This document shows positions 8,136 to 14,239 of a DNA stretch of 14,524 nucleotides, one piece after another. The position numbers were made by a program, and so were the translations under genes. Source of the stretch: Planctomycetota bacterium (GTDB lineage: Bacteria; Planctomycetota; Phycisphaerae; WQYP01); the NCBI GenBank assembly GCA_021795535.1, contig JAJYPG010000002.1:1-14524 (forward strand). The letters run 5' to 3'. Below the pieces are notes generated by a model, which saw only the letters and a program-made list of their open reading frames with translations, was not told where the DNA came from and did no database searches. The first letter of the stretch is position 1. Each line of letters starts with the position of its first letter.

Positions 8136-9581
8136 TCAATCGCCATTTGCGGCATCAGAAATTCGGTCGGCCCCCAGTGTGTTGCTCATGGTTTTTTTCA
8201 TGGTTTTCCGCAGCGCTTCCAGTGCCGCCGCATCCTGTTTTTCCGCGTCCACTTCGCGGTTGTAAGCACCAAGGTCGATAACCGAATCCAACGCGGCCCG
8301 GAGCAAGCCCTGCAGCGCGGCCGGCTCCAGACTTTCCAATTCATAAGCGAATTCCCCATGCGCTTTTACAAACTTAGCATGGTTTACGCTTGTCGCTTTT
8401 GCTTTCATATTCGGCGGCAGATTGAATCGCTCAACGTGCTCCGTTGTTAAGGCAACTTTGACGGCGTGAATCCGGCTTTCGTCAATGCCAAAATCGTCGC
8501 GTAGGCTTCGCGCCAGGCTGGCCGCAATTTGTTCTCCGTCCGGGTCAAGGTCGGAAAGAATCAATAGCACCAGCTTATTTTTACCGCTTTTCTCAAAGCG
8601 CCTTACCATCGCGCGCCTCGGCTCCAATGAGCAATAGCCACGGCCAGAAGTAATTGGCGCGGTGAATTCCATCGCCACGGTTTGCAGGATGCTTAGAACC
8701 GTGTTCTTTTCACATAGAATTTCAATGTGGTTTGGTTGGCTTATCAGGAGGTCGCGCCAGTAGTTCTTGCAAAACCCGTCCAGTTCCCGGCGAATAAAAC
8801 CTTGAACGTCCGCGTGAACGTCCCAAATACTTACAGGCCTTGTCGGGTCGGCGATTGATTCCCAGGGTATTTCCTCGGTTAACCGCGCCCGCGTCAGGAG
8901 GTCGCACAATGCTATGTAGCTTTGCGGGTTGTTCGCGTAGGTCGAATTCGGCTTGCTGGCATGAATCAACGGCGGCTCATTCAGTAGGCGGTAATGAATC
9001 TGCCGGTCGGATAACGGCCAGTATTCGTGGTTTGCCATAATTACTGTGTGAATTGCAAGCAGCATCGGCCATCGCGCCTTGGATATTTCAGACCGCCCCC
9101 GGTATTCCTGTAATTCCATCGGCTCAAGGGATACGCGCGACCGTCCGCCCCGGTACTCCGTCAGGCCCGCGTAAGCATCAACGGGGCTTACGGATACCAT
9201 TTCCTCGCGCAACTTTTCGTCGAAAGACTTATTTCTCTGCCTGTTATGCTCCCGAAGCAGGGCCAAAAACTTGTCCGGGTCGCCGGTGTGGGACACGTCG
9301 GCCATAACACGGCAACGTATTTCAGCCACGCCAGCCAGCCCACACGCGGCATAACGCCGGTGGCCGCTGATGATGTATCCATCGTCGCTGACTACCAGCG
9401 GCTCCAGCAGGCCACGGTCGCGGATGCTTTCGGCCAGCGCGATAATTTCCGGGTCGGCGGGATCAATTGGCCGGTACAACGCGTCATTTTCCGGTGCGGG
9501 TTGAATGTCGGCAATGGAAAACAGGACTAGTCCCGTTTCGGGTTCAAGCTCGGCGGGTGTAATGGTCGCTTGATTACTCAT
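8136..9581 (-). CDS. ParB/sulfiredoxin-domain protein fused to a Topo VI-A/Spo11-like TOPRIM core
   Basis: The protein has 481 aa. Residues 20-92 form a ParB N-terminal-type domain: 'SIADIQPAP', 'ALAESIRDRGLLEPLVV', and the motif 'SGHRRYAA' (72-79) in place of ParB's GERR box. After a linker (about 95-165), a winged-helix-like part contains 'SDRQIHYRLL', where Y197 falls at the position of the catalytic tyrosine of Spo11/Topo VI-A, followed by 'SYIALCDLLTRARL'. A TOPRIM fold follows, with E291 ('LCEKNTV'), the glycine-rich 'TSGRGYCS' and the acidic pair D344/D346 ('SDLDPDGE'). The start at 9581 has a GGAG site seven bases upstream and overlaps the previous gene by 8 bp; an in-frame TTG at 9662 is less likely. 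Topo VI-A-like proteins without a B subunit are known in mobile elements (the Mini-A group). No GHKL ATPase gene is in view. A role in replication, partition or terminal processing is inference. Confidence 0.82.
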   Translation of the reverse strand: MSNQATITPAELEPETGLVLFSIADIQPAPENDALYRPIDPADPEIIALAESIRDRGLLEPLVVSDDGYIISGHRRYAACGLAGVAEIRCRVMADVSHTGDPDKFLALLREHNRQRNKSFDEKLREEMVSVSPVDAYAGLTEYRGGRSRVSLEPMELQEYRGRSEISKARWPMLLAIHTVIMANHEYWPLSDRQIHYRLLNEPPLIHASKPNSTYANNPQSYIALCDLLTRARLTEEIPWESIADPTRPVSIWDVHADVQGFIRRELDGFCKNYWRDLLISQPNHIEILCEKNTVLSILQTVAMEFTAPITSGRGYCSLEPRRAMVRRFEKSGKNKLVLLILSDLDPDGEQIAASLARSLRDDFGIDESRIHAVKVALTTEHVERFNLPPNMKAKATSVNHAKFVKAHGEFAYELESLEPAALQGLLRAALDSVIDLGAYNREVDAEKQDAAALEALRKTMKKTMSNTLGADRISDAANGD

Positions 9582-9930
9582 GGCATGTCTCCGCTTTAAC
9601 GCCCATTTCCGGCCCTGATAATTCAACCGTCCTGATAGTCGGCCTTGGTGCCACGGACGCAATGGCGCCCGGCCTGCTCAAGCTTTTTGGCTTGCGTAGC
9701 CGCCTATCAGTCCACCAAAGTTGACTAACTGTGCTTTGGAGTAAGCCAGCCTCGGTCGCGAGATTAAAACTATCCCCGGCCCGCCGCAGAATGCCGCTTG
9801 GGCTTATGCAGTGCGTGCGTTCGCTTTCCAGCCGCTCGGCTTCAGCCCGTTGTTCCTCGGTGGCTTCGCGAAGATCGAAATCTCCGTCGAGCAAAATAAT
9901 TTCTAAAACAGTAAGCGATTCTTCAGTCAT
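9574..9930 (-). CDS. small protein with possible helix-turn-helix, perhaps frame-damaged
   Basis: This 118-aa reading frame has a good AAGGAG ribosome site (9942-9947), about ten bases before its ATG. It overlaps the next gene's start by 8 bp. The N-terminal half is acidic ('LREATEEQRAEAERLESER'). Residues around 'FNLATEAGLLQSTVSQ' look like the two helices of an XRE-type helix-turn-helix, as in small planctomycetal and phage regulators. After that point the protein turns into an Arg/Pro-rich stretch unlike the family, with rare AGG codons. Another frame becomes more coding-like from about 9710 down to 9630, so a small indel near 9715 is possible. It could be a regulator or only a remnant. 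Confidence 0.58.
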   Translation of the reverse strand: MTEESLTVLEIILLDGDFDLREATEEQRAEAERLESERTHCISPSGILRRAGDSFNLATEAGLLQSTVSQLWWTDRRLRKPKSLSRPGAIASVAPRPTIRTVELSGPEMGVKAETCHE

Positions 9931-9965
9931 GGTTTTTTGTCTCCTTTTTGGTCAACTTTCTGGCA

Positions 9966-10045
9966 TGTGTTGCGCTCACACTCGCCAACCCTGCCGTGTG
10001 TAAAATCACACGCAGGGGGTGTGGGGGGTTTTTTACACACACGGC
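9966..10045. repeat. GTGTG/CACAC-rich inverted repeats; candidate origin or regulatory site
   Basis: The gap between the primase gene and the next gene has at least six GTGTG or CACAC tracts. GCCGTGTGTAAAA (9993-10005) is inverted as TTTTACACACACGGC (10031-10045), with one extra CA. Inside it is the perfect small dyad GTGTG-TAAAAT-CACAC (9996-10011), then G5 and G6 runs (10015-10028). The right arm covers the primase stop codon. Neither strand shows a proper terminator T-run after these arms. Position next to a primase/helicase gene is compatible with an origin, but this is inference. Confidence 0.45.
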
Positions 10046-11958
10046 GCGGCCCTTAAATCGGGCGGTTCGGTCGCCCAGCGTTGTGGGTCTCTGGCCGTCC
10101 GGCCAGACCACAAATGGAGAGCTCCGACCTCGACCGCTTCGGCCAGATAGCGGCGGCAGTTCATTTGATTAAGGCACGTCTTAGCCGTGAAGAAAGCCAG
10201 CGGCTTCGGCTCCGGCAATGCGATATTCGCAACCGTCATGTAATTGGCTTTCAGCTCTGGTTCGGTTCCCGCTTTCTTCCGCCGCGTTGTGCTGGCCAGC
10301 GCTTCCACGTCCAGCGTTGAATCCGGTACCCAAAGCGGGTAGTTCCATCGCAGCCCCAAAGGTGCAGGCTGTGCCCCTGATCGGATACGGCAATCCAGCA
10401 CGGCGCAGTCCGCTTGCTCATGCGCACGTATGATGCAATGCACGTCGGCAGCCCTGCTGATCGCGCCAGCGCCCGATCCGATATCGGTTATAGATTTTTG
10501 ACTCTGGTCGCCCTTGGATGAATGGTGAACCAACTCAAAAGCCGCCCCAGTTTGTTCGGCATAAAGGTCTAGTAAATTGTAAACGTCTCGCATATTTTCG
10601 TTGCTATTTTCTTCGCAGTCTCGCGGCAGCGCCCTGTAAAGCGCATCAATCGCAATCATCGCGTATTCGCCCGGCTTAATATTGTCAAAGGTGCGTTTCA
10701 ATGTGGCAAGGTCTTTAGATTTGCCACGAAGCGAGACAATGGACAATCGGTCTCCCAGGTCGGCCAGGCTGATGCCCAAGGCATCGGCGACTACCAGAAT
10801 TCGCTTAGCGAGCGTTTCGCCGTGCAATTCATTATCAAGCAACAAAACGCGGCCCATCTGGCAGGGGCAGCCCAGCCAGTGGGTTCCAGTGGCTATACCA
10901 AGTAACAACGCCATAAGCAGCCAGCTTTTGCCTATTTTCGGTGCGGCGATCAGGTTCATTATTTCGCCGCGTCGCTGTATGCGGTCGATCACATATGGGC
11001 GCAGGTTTGGGTATTGTTTTATCAGGCTGGCGGCGGAAAAAAACTTCAGATCGTCAGCGGCAGCGTCCGGGCTTTCAGTGTCCGGATACGGCTTCGCCGC
11101 GGCTCTAATAATTTCAATAGTCGCTTCAAGCGATTCATGATCAGGCCGCCTTTGCAGCCAGTCGTAACAATCTTCGCCCTCGGCCAGGCCGCCCAGCTCA
11201 ACCAGATTCACCGTCGCCGCCGGCGTCAGGCCCCGCAGCGTTTTGGCAACCGCGTCGGAATAGGCTCGCCCCGCCGAATCATTGTCGGGCGCGATATGCA
11301 CGGTTCTCCCCGCCAACGGTGCCCAGTCGGTTTTGACCGCAGCCATTGCGCCGCCCGCGGAAGTGGTTGAGTTCAAGCCAAGGTTCACCAGGGCAGAAAC
11401 GCACTTTTCGCCTTCGACAATATATATAGGCGTGTCCATATCAGCCGCCACCAGTTCCGGCAGCCGGTACATCGGTCGCGGTTCTTGCATTGCCCCGCAA
11501 CTCCAGCGGCCACCAGGCTGACTTGCCAAAGGCAAAATATCTTTGCCGTCAGGCTTATTCCAGCGGAGAACAGAACCAACATGGTTGCCCGCGGCATCGT
11601 GATATTCCCAAGTCGCGTCAGGCTTGCGGGCGCGCCTTGCGGCCAAAGCCGAAACGGCGTCAGTGGCGGTTGAATATGTTTGTTTGGCCGCAGCGGCAGG
11701 CCGTGGTGCGGCGTTGTAATGGGTTTGGCGCGGCGGCATCAGATCGGCCATTTTCAGGCCCATCGCCCGGACAATGGCTTCAGGTGCACAGCCAGCGTGA
11801 CAATGCAGCAGAATACGCCCAGCGTCGCCCTCGCTGATGCTCAGGCTCGCGTTGCGGTCATCGTGCGCCGGGCATCTAGCGGCCCAGCCAGCGCCAGATT
11901 TTCGCGGCCCAGAACCAGTAAAACTCTTGACTATTTCGTTAATTTCGGATATGTTCAT
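10033..11958 (-). CDS. primase-helicase: CHC2 zinc finger, TOPRIM and RecA/RepA-type ATPase
   Basis: This 641-aa protein probably primes and unwinds the element's DNA. The zinc-finger ligands of the CHC2 type are C29, H32, C53 and C57 ('RCPAHDD' and 'LHCHAGC'). TOPRIM motifs are at E182 ('YIVEGEK') and D225/D227 ('APDNDSAG'). The ATPase domain covers about 320-545: P-loop 'APKIGKS' (339-345), 'LLLDNE' ending at E377, Walker B 'MIAID' ending at D438, and 'VHHSSKG' (477-483), as in plasmid RepA-like AAA_25 helicases. The last 90 residues may form a winged helix ('YLAEAVEVGALHLW'). The architecture recalls the alpha protein of P4-like satellites, although domain order and ATPase type differ. The start ATG has only a weak AGAAAG upstream. 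A 10-bp-stem hairpin ends 17 bp before it. Confidence 0.92.
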   Translation of the reverse strand: MNISEINEIVKSFTGSGPRKSGAGWAARCPAHDDRNASLSISEGDAGRILLHCHAGCAPEAIVRAMGLKMADLMPPRQTHYNAAPRPAAAAKQTYSTATDAVSALAARRARKPDATWEYHDAAGNHVGSVLRWNKPDGKDILPLASQPGGRWSCGAMQEPRPMYRLPELVAADMDTPIYIVEGEKCVSALVNLGLNSTTSAGGAMAAVKTDWAPLAGRTVHIAPDNDSAGRAYSDAVAKTLRGLTPAATVNLVELGGLAEGEDCYDWLQRRPDHESLEATIEIIRAAAKPYPDTESPDAAADDLKFFSAASLIKQYPNLRPYVIDRIQRRGEIMNLIAAPKIGKSWLLMALLLGIATGTHWLGCPCQMGRVLLLDNELHGETLAKRILVVADALGISLADLGDRLSIVSLRGKSKDLATLKRTFDNIKPGEYAMIAIDALYRALPRDCEENSNENMRDVYNLLDLYAEQTGAAFELVHHSSKGDQSQKSITDIGSGAGAISRAADVHCIIRAHEQADCAVLDCRIRSGAQPAPLGLRWNYPLWVPDSTLDVEALASTTRRKKAGTEPELKANYMTVANIALPEPKPLAFFTAKTCLNQMNCRRYLAEAVEVGALHLWSGRTARDPQRWATEPPDLRAAPCV

Positions 11959-11975
11959 GGCGTTCTAATCTTTCT

Positions 11976-12014
11976 TGGCCGGGTTTTGTTTCGTCGCTTA
12001 ACCCGGCCATTTTT
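11976..12014 (+). terminator. strong hairpin with T5 on the + strand, in the leader of the primase gene
   Basis: TGGCCGGGTT (11976-11985) and AACCCGGCCA (12000-12009) form a perfect 10-bp stem with a 14-nt loop. TTTTT follows at 12010-12014. As a + strand RNA this is a textbook intrinsic terminator, yet no + strand gene precedes it. In the - strand operon it falls between the stop of the AlpA-type gene and the primase start. There it would be a hairpin without a U-tract and could act on mRNA stability or translation. Confidence 0.6.
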
Positions 12015-12249
12015 ATGCGCGTCTAATCTTTTCCCAGCGGTCAGCGCTCGGCGCGCCAACCGCAATCCAAGCCCGCAGCTCTTGCGTGCTCCACAATCTG
12101 CGCCTACCAAGCTTGAATCCCGGCGGTATGCGCCCGCCGGCCAGCATGACGCGCCAATGGCTTTCGCTCACGCCAACCATCGCGGCCGCGCCGAAACTAT
12201 CGACGGCCAGGGGCGCGGGTACAGCGGGTGTATCGGTGCATGTGGTCAT
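12013..12249 (-). CDS. AlpA/excisionase-type small DNA-binding protein
   Basis: This 78-aa protein has one winged-helix domain of the MerR-like AlpA/Xis type: 'LAVDSFGAAAMVGVSESHW' (helix-turn-helix), 'LAGGRIPPGFKLGRRRLW' (wing) and 'STQELRAWIAVGAPS' (final helix). Such proteins activate integrase expression or direct excision in satellites and integrative elements. Its ATG shares four bases with the stop of the preceding regulator gene (ATGA, 12249-12246), and a GGAGG ribosome site lies about seven bases upstream. The stop codon abuts the hairpin before the primase gene. Family call is good; which of the two tandem proteins is the true excisionase cannot be told. Confidence 0.86.
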   Translation of the reverse strand: MTTCTDTPAVPAPLAVDSFGAAAMVGVSESHWRVMLAGGRIPPGFKLGRRRLWSTQELRAWIAVGAPSADRWEKIRRA

Positions 12250-12440
12250 GGTCGCGCCTCCATGCGTGCAGCGCGGGCGGCTAAAGCCCGTTCCACGGCT
12301 GGCCGGGTAAATCGGTATTTTTTCCCGGCGCGTAAATGTGGAATCCGCCCCGCGTCAGCCTCGGCGCGCAACCAGCGCTCAGGTAATCGGAGTTCGCGGG
12401 CGATCTCCGGTAGTGTCAATATGTGTGAATCGGTTTCCAT
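12246..12440 (-). CDS. excisionase-family DNA-binding protein
   Basis: This 64-aa protein is almost entirely one excisionase-type winged helix: 'ILTLPEIARELRLPERWLR', 'EADAGRIPHLRAGKKYRF', then 'TRPAVERALAARAARME'. It would bind attachment sites or regulate the downstream operon. I chose the ATG at 12440 because it begins just before the domain. The ATG at 12473 would add 11 residues ('MAHTRLCHTLG') that do not look domestic, and its codon sits in the loop of a hairpin. Neither start has a convincing ribosome site, so a short-leader or leaderless transcript is possible. It overlaps the next AlpA-type gene by four bases, so the two are probably made together. Confidence 0.8.
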   Translation of the reverse strand: METDSHILTLPEIARELRLPERWLRAEADAGRIPHLRAGKKYRFTRPAVERALAARAARMEARP

Positions 12441-12466
12441 GCCCAGAGTATGGCATAGGCGGGTGT

Positions 12467-12484
12467 GCGCCATCGGCGCTTTTT
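12467..12484 (+). terminator. hairpin plus T5 on the + strand upstream of the excisionase gene
   Basis: GCGCC (12467-12471) and GGCGC (12475-12479) form a short, GC-only stem with an ATC loop, followed by TTTTT (12480-12484). Like the hairpin at 11976-12014, its T-run is on the strand without genes. It may be a terminator for antisense transcripts or a regulator-binding dyad next to the excisionase gene. Confidence 0.42.
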
Positions 12485-12508
12485 GGGTGCGTTTTGGGAA
12501 TTTATTTT

Positions 12509-13333
12509 TTAATCTTCAGGGTGTGCGGCGGCATGTTCCGCTTCAATCTTTTGCTTGGCCCGCAAGGCGCCCGGGCTTAATCCGGCGGCAATAACAGGCG
12601 GCTTGGTTGCAGCGGCTTTAATCTTTGCCCGCTTTCTGTGCGGCGTTTTGGGCTTGGCGCTGGCGTCCGGCTTGGTAAGCCGATACTTGCCTTCGCCGCA
12701 TGATTGAATCATCACGCCGTAGGCCGGATGATCCCGGAAAACATGCGACAACCGAAACGTGTCCCGCTCGGCGTCCACGCTCTGGCGGATCGTTTCCTGA
12801 TGCAATCCAAAGCCGGTTTTTTCCCATTCTCGCCAAAGCTCTTTGATTGACGCGGCTTGCAGGCCGGGCGAAAATTGATATTCGGCCCCGTACCATCTAA
12901 CCATTGTAAAATCCGCGTTGTGTGTTGGCTTGGCCGGTGCGATCGTCGCAGCGGCGTCGGTTGCCGGCGTTGCCGGCGCGGCAGGCGCAGCATTCCGCGC
13001 AGACTCCGCCCGCATGGCCCACGCTTTGAGAATTCCAATAATGTTTTTCGTTATGCACCGCGTAATAGGTTGCCGCGATTCAATCTCTTCCAGCCTGTAT
13101 GTTCCATTGCCGAGCATTGCCAAGGTTGCCGAACTGCCATCAAAACTGAAAACCGTCAGATTGCCATTTTGCCGCATGAATATCGGGCGATCAAAACAAT
13201 CTATAGCCAACCGGTTAATGCGATCTTCAGCAGGATATTGCGGCAGTAACGGAAAACCGTCCGCTGATTCCAGTTGGGGAATGTAGGCCTTTAGTTCGGT
13301 CTCCAGTTCACGATATTGACTTGCATTGTTCAC
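12509..13333 (-). CDS. two-part protein with a winged-helix-like C-terminal domain, function unknown
   Basis: This 274-aa protein starts with GTG at 13333; an AGGTG ribosome site lies at the same spacing as for the integrase. Residues 1-110 are an unrecognised globular part ('RLAIDCFDRPIFMRQNGNL'). An Ala/Pro/Thr linker (about 113-138) leads to a second domain (about 143-222): 'MVRWYGAEYQFSPGLQAAS', then 'RLSHVFRDHPAYGVMI' and 'GEGKYRL'. I recall similar 'lrdvFk.HPAwg..I..g..kGtyrL' segments in short planctomycetal winged-helix proteins. The C-terminus is very basic ('KPKTPHRKRAKIKAAATK'), as for nucleic-acid binding. It overlaps the end of the 13308-14015 gene by 26 bp. It is the first core-element gene in the transcript, so a regulatory role is plausible but not shown. 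Confidence 0.72.
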   Translation of the reverse strand: MNNASQYRELETELKAYIPQLESADGFPLLPQYPAEDRINRLAIDCFDRPIFMRQNGNLTVFSFDGSSATLAMLGNGTYRLEEIESRQPITRCITKNIIGILKAWAMRAESARNAAPAAPATPATDAAATIAPAKPTHNADFTMVRWYGAEYQFSPGLQAASIKELWREWEKTGFGLHQETIRQSVDAERDTFRLSHVFRDHPAYGVMIQSCGEGKYRLTKPDASAKPKTPHRKRAKIKAAATKPPVIAAGLSPGALRAKQKIEAEHAAAHPED

Positions 13334-14015
13334 GATTCACCTGCCTTAAAAATATCGGGTCAGCCCGGCGTCCCGCGCCCAAAGCCAAAGTAAAGTCCCT
13401 AGATCGCGACACATCAAACACCCTGATCAAACAGGCTTTTGCGAGGAATAGGTAATCGTCCAATTCATCCCTCTGCATGGTGACATAGTTGACACTATCT
13501 TTGATTTCCCACCGCGCGATGGGAACCACTTCACCGAGGTTGTTGAGTTTGCACCACGAACGCTTTTCCGCAACCCAGTGAAGATCAAGAATGTGACAAA
13601 CTTGCTGGTTGATTTCGAGACGATTCAGGCCGTCACGCCCCCAGGGCTGCCGAAGGAAGAAGAAAGCTGTTCCGTTGTCCAAGATTTTTGACCCCGTTTG
13701 GCTGATGGGCCCCTCCAGTTGAAATTTAGGCTTTCCATCGGGCCATGAGCAAGAATAGCCATAGCCGCTCGTGGGAGAGAAATTCCACCGTCCTATATCA
13801 TCCACGTAGTCGCCTTGCATCACATCCGCTGGAACTGATAGCGAATACAAGTAAAAATTGGCTCCCCCAATGTAAATCGGTACATCCCCACTGGTCGTGT
13901 CTGCTAAAAAATTAAGTGAGTCTTCGTGTTCGCGCCAAGCCGCGTCGCTACCATTCAAGGTTGATGTGCCGGTCCGATTTTCGATCAGGAATTTCATGGC
14001 ATCTTTTATTCGCAT
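13308..14015 (-). CDS. unrecognised 235-aa protein, possibly C-terminally truncated
   Basis: The start at 14015 (MRIKDAMKFLIE) has an AAAGGAG ribosome site six bases upstream; an in-frame codon at 14075 is less likely. The protein is soluble and rich in Trp/Tyr ('DDIGRWNFSPTSGYGYSCSW', 'LEINQQVCHILDLHWVAEK'), followed by 'WCKLNNLGEVVPIARWE', then 'VTMQRDELDDYLFLAKACLI' and RVFD. I remember uncharacterised proteins with this 'EINQ...HVL.IHW...YC.LNELGD...V' pattern that seem longer, but cannot name a family or function. The last 27 residues ('TLALGAGRRADPIF' onward) change character where base composition shifts to GC-rich, suggesting a lost natural C-terminus. It diverges from a probable defence helicase. 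Confidence 0.68.
   Translation of the reverse strand: MRIKDAMKFLIENRTGTSTLNGSDAAWREHEDSLNFLADTTSGDVPIYIGGANFYLYSLSVPADVMQGDYVDDIGRWNFSPTSGYGYSCSWPDGKPKFQLEGPISQTGSKILDNGTAFFFLRQPWGRDGLNRLEINQQVCHILDLHWVAEKRSWCKLNNLGEVVPIARWEIKDSVNYVTMQRDELDDYLFLAKACLIRVFDVSRSRDFTLALGAGRRADPIFLRQVNREQCKSIS
13334..13344 (-). promoter_or_regulatory. ribosome site identical to that of the integrase gene
   Basis: GCAGGTGAATC directly precedes the GTG start at 13333, and the same 11 bases directly precede the integrase ATG (7319-7309). The AGGTG core at this spacing decides the GTG start of the 274-aa protein, which otherwise would be ambiguous. Confidence 0.6.
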
Positions 14016-14239
14016 CGCAAACTCCTTTGGGCTAAACTGCGTGACTGCCACCCGATAAAATACGCTCTGCATCAAGACTCCACAACATAGTTGCCATTCG
14101 GCGAGTATCGGTCAAGATCTCGTTACAAATTAGCGAGGGGTTGGCTCCGCTGTACCCCACTGCAATATTGGCATAAAATCCCCTGCATGTCGGAACGGCA
14201 CTGCCGTGGCCGGATCGGATTCGGACATTTTGGATTTTT
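14016..14239. promoter_or_regulatory. divergent intergenic region
   Basis: This 224-bp gap between divergent genes contains the ribosome site of the leftward gene (14022-14028). A possible - strand promoter is TTGACC (14115-14110), 17 bp, then AACTAT (14092-14087). On the + strand ATAAAAT at about 14172 could be a -10 for the rightward gene, but no good -35 precedes it. A - strand frame across the region (14032-14268) looks spurious. Confidence 0.32.

Noticed and set aside
8122..8139. TTG start at 8139 for the 54-aa protein
   Set aside because: The ATG at 8121 has a clear AGGGGG ribosome site; the TTG has none and sits on the stop codon of the previous gene.
10011..10028. G-quadruplex from G5 and G6 runs
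   Set aside because: There are only two G-tracts close together; a regular four-tract pattern is missing.
11680..12594. 304-aa + strand frame
   Set aside because: It runs opposite four convincing - strand genes and through the hairpins; its product is low-complexity, Arg/Ala-rich.
13340..13420. Possible attR at the composition change (gcgtcccgcgcc resembles part of the tRNA T-arm)
   Set aside because: Only a few bases match the tRNA 3' end, with no TTCGA loop; this is not enough for an attachment site.
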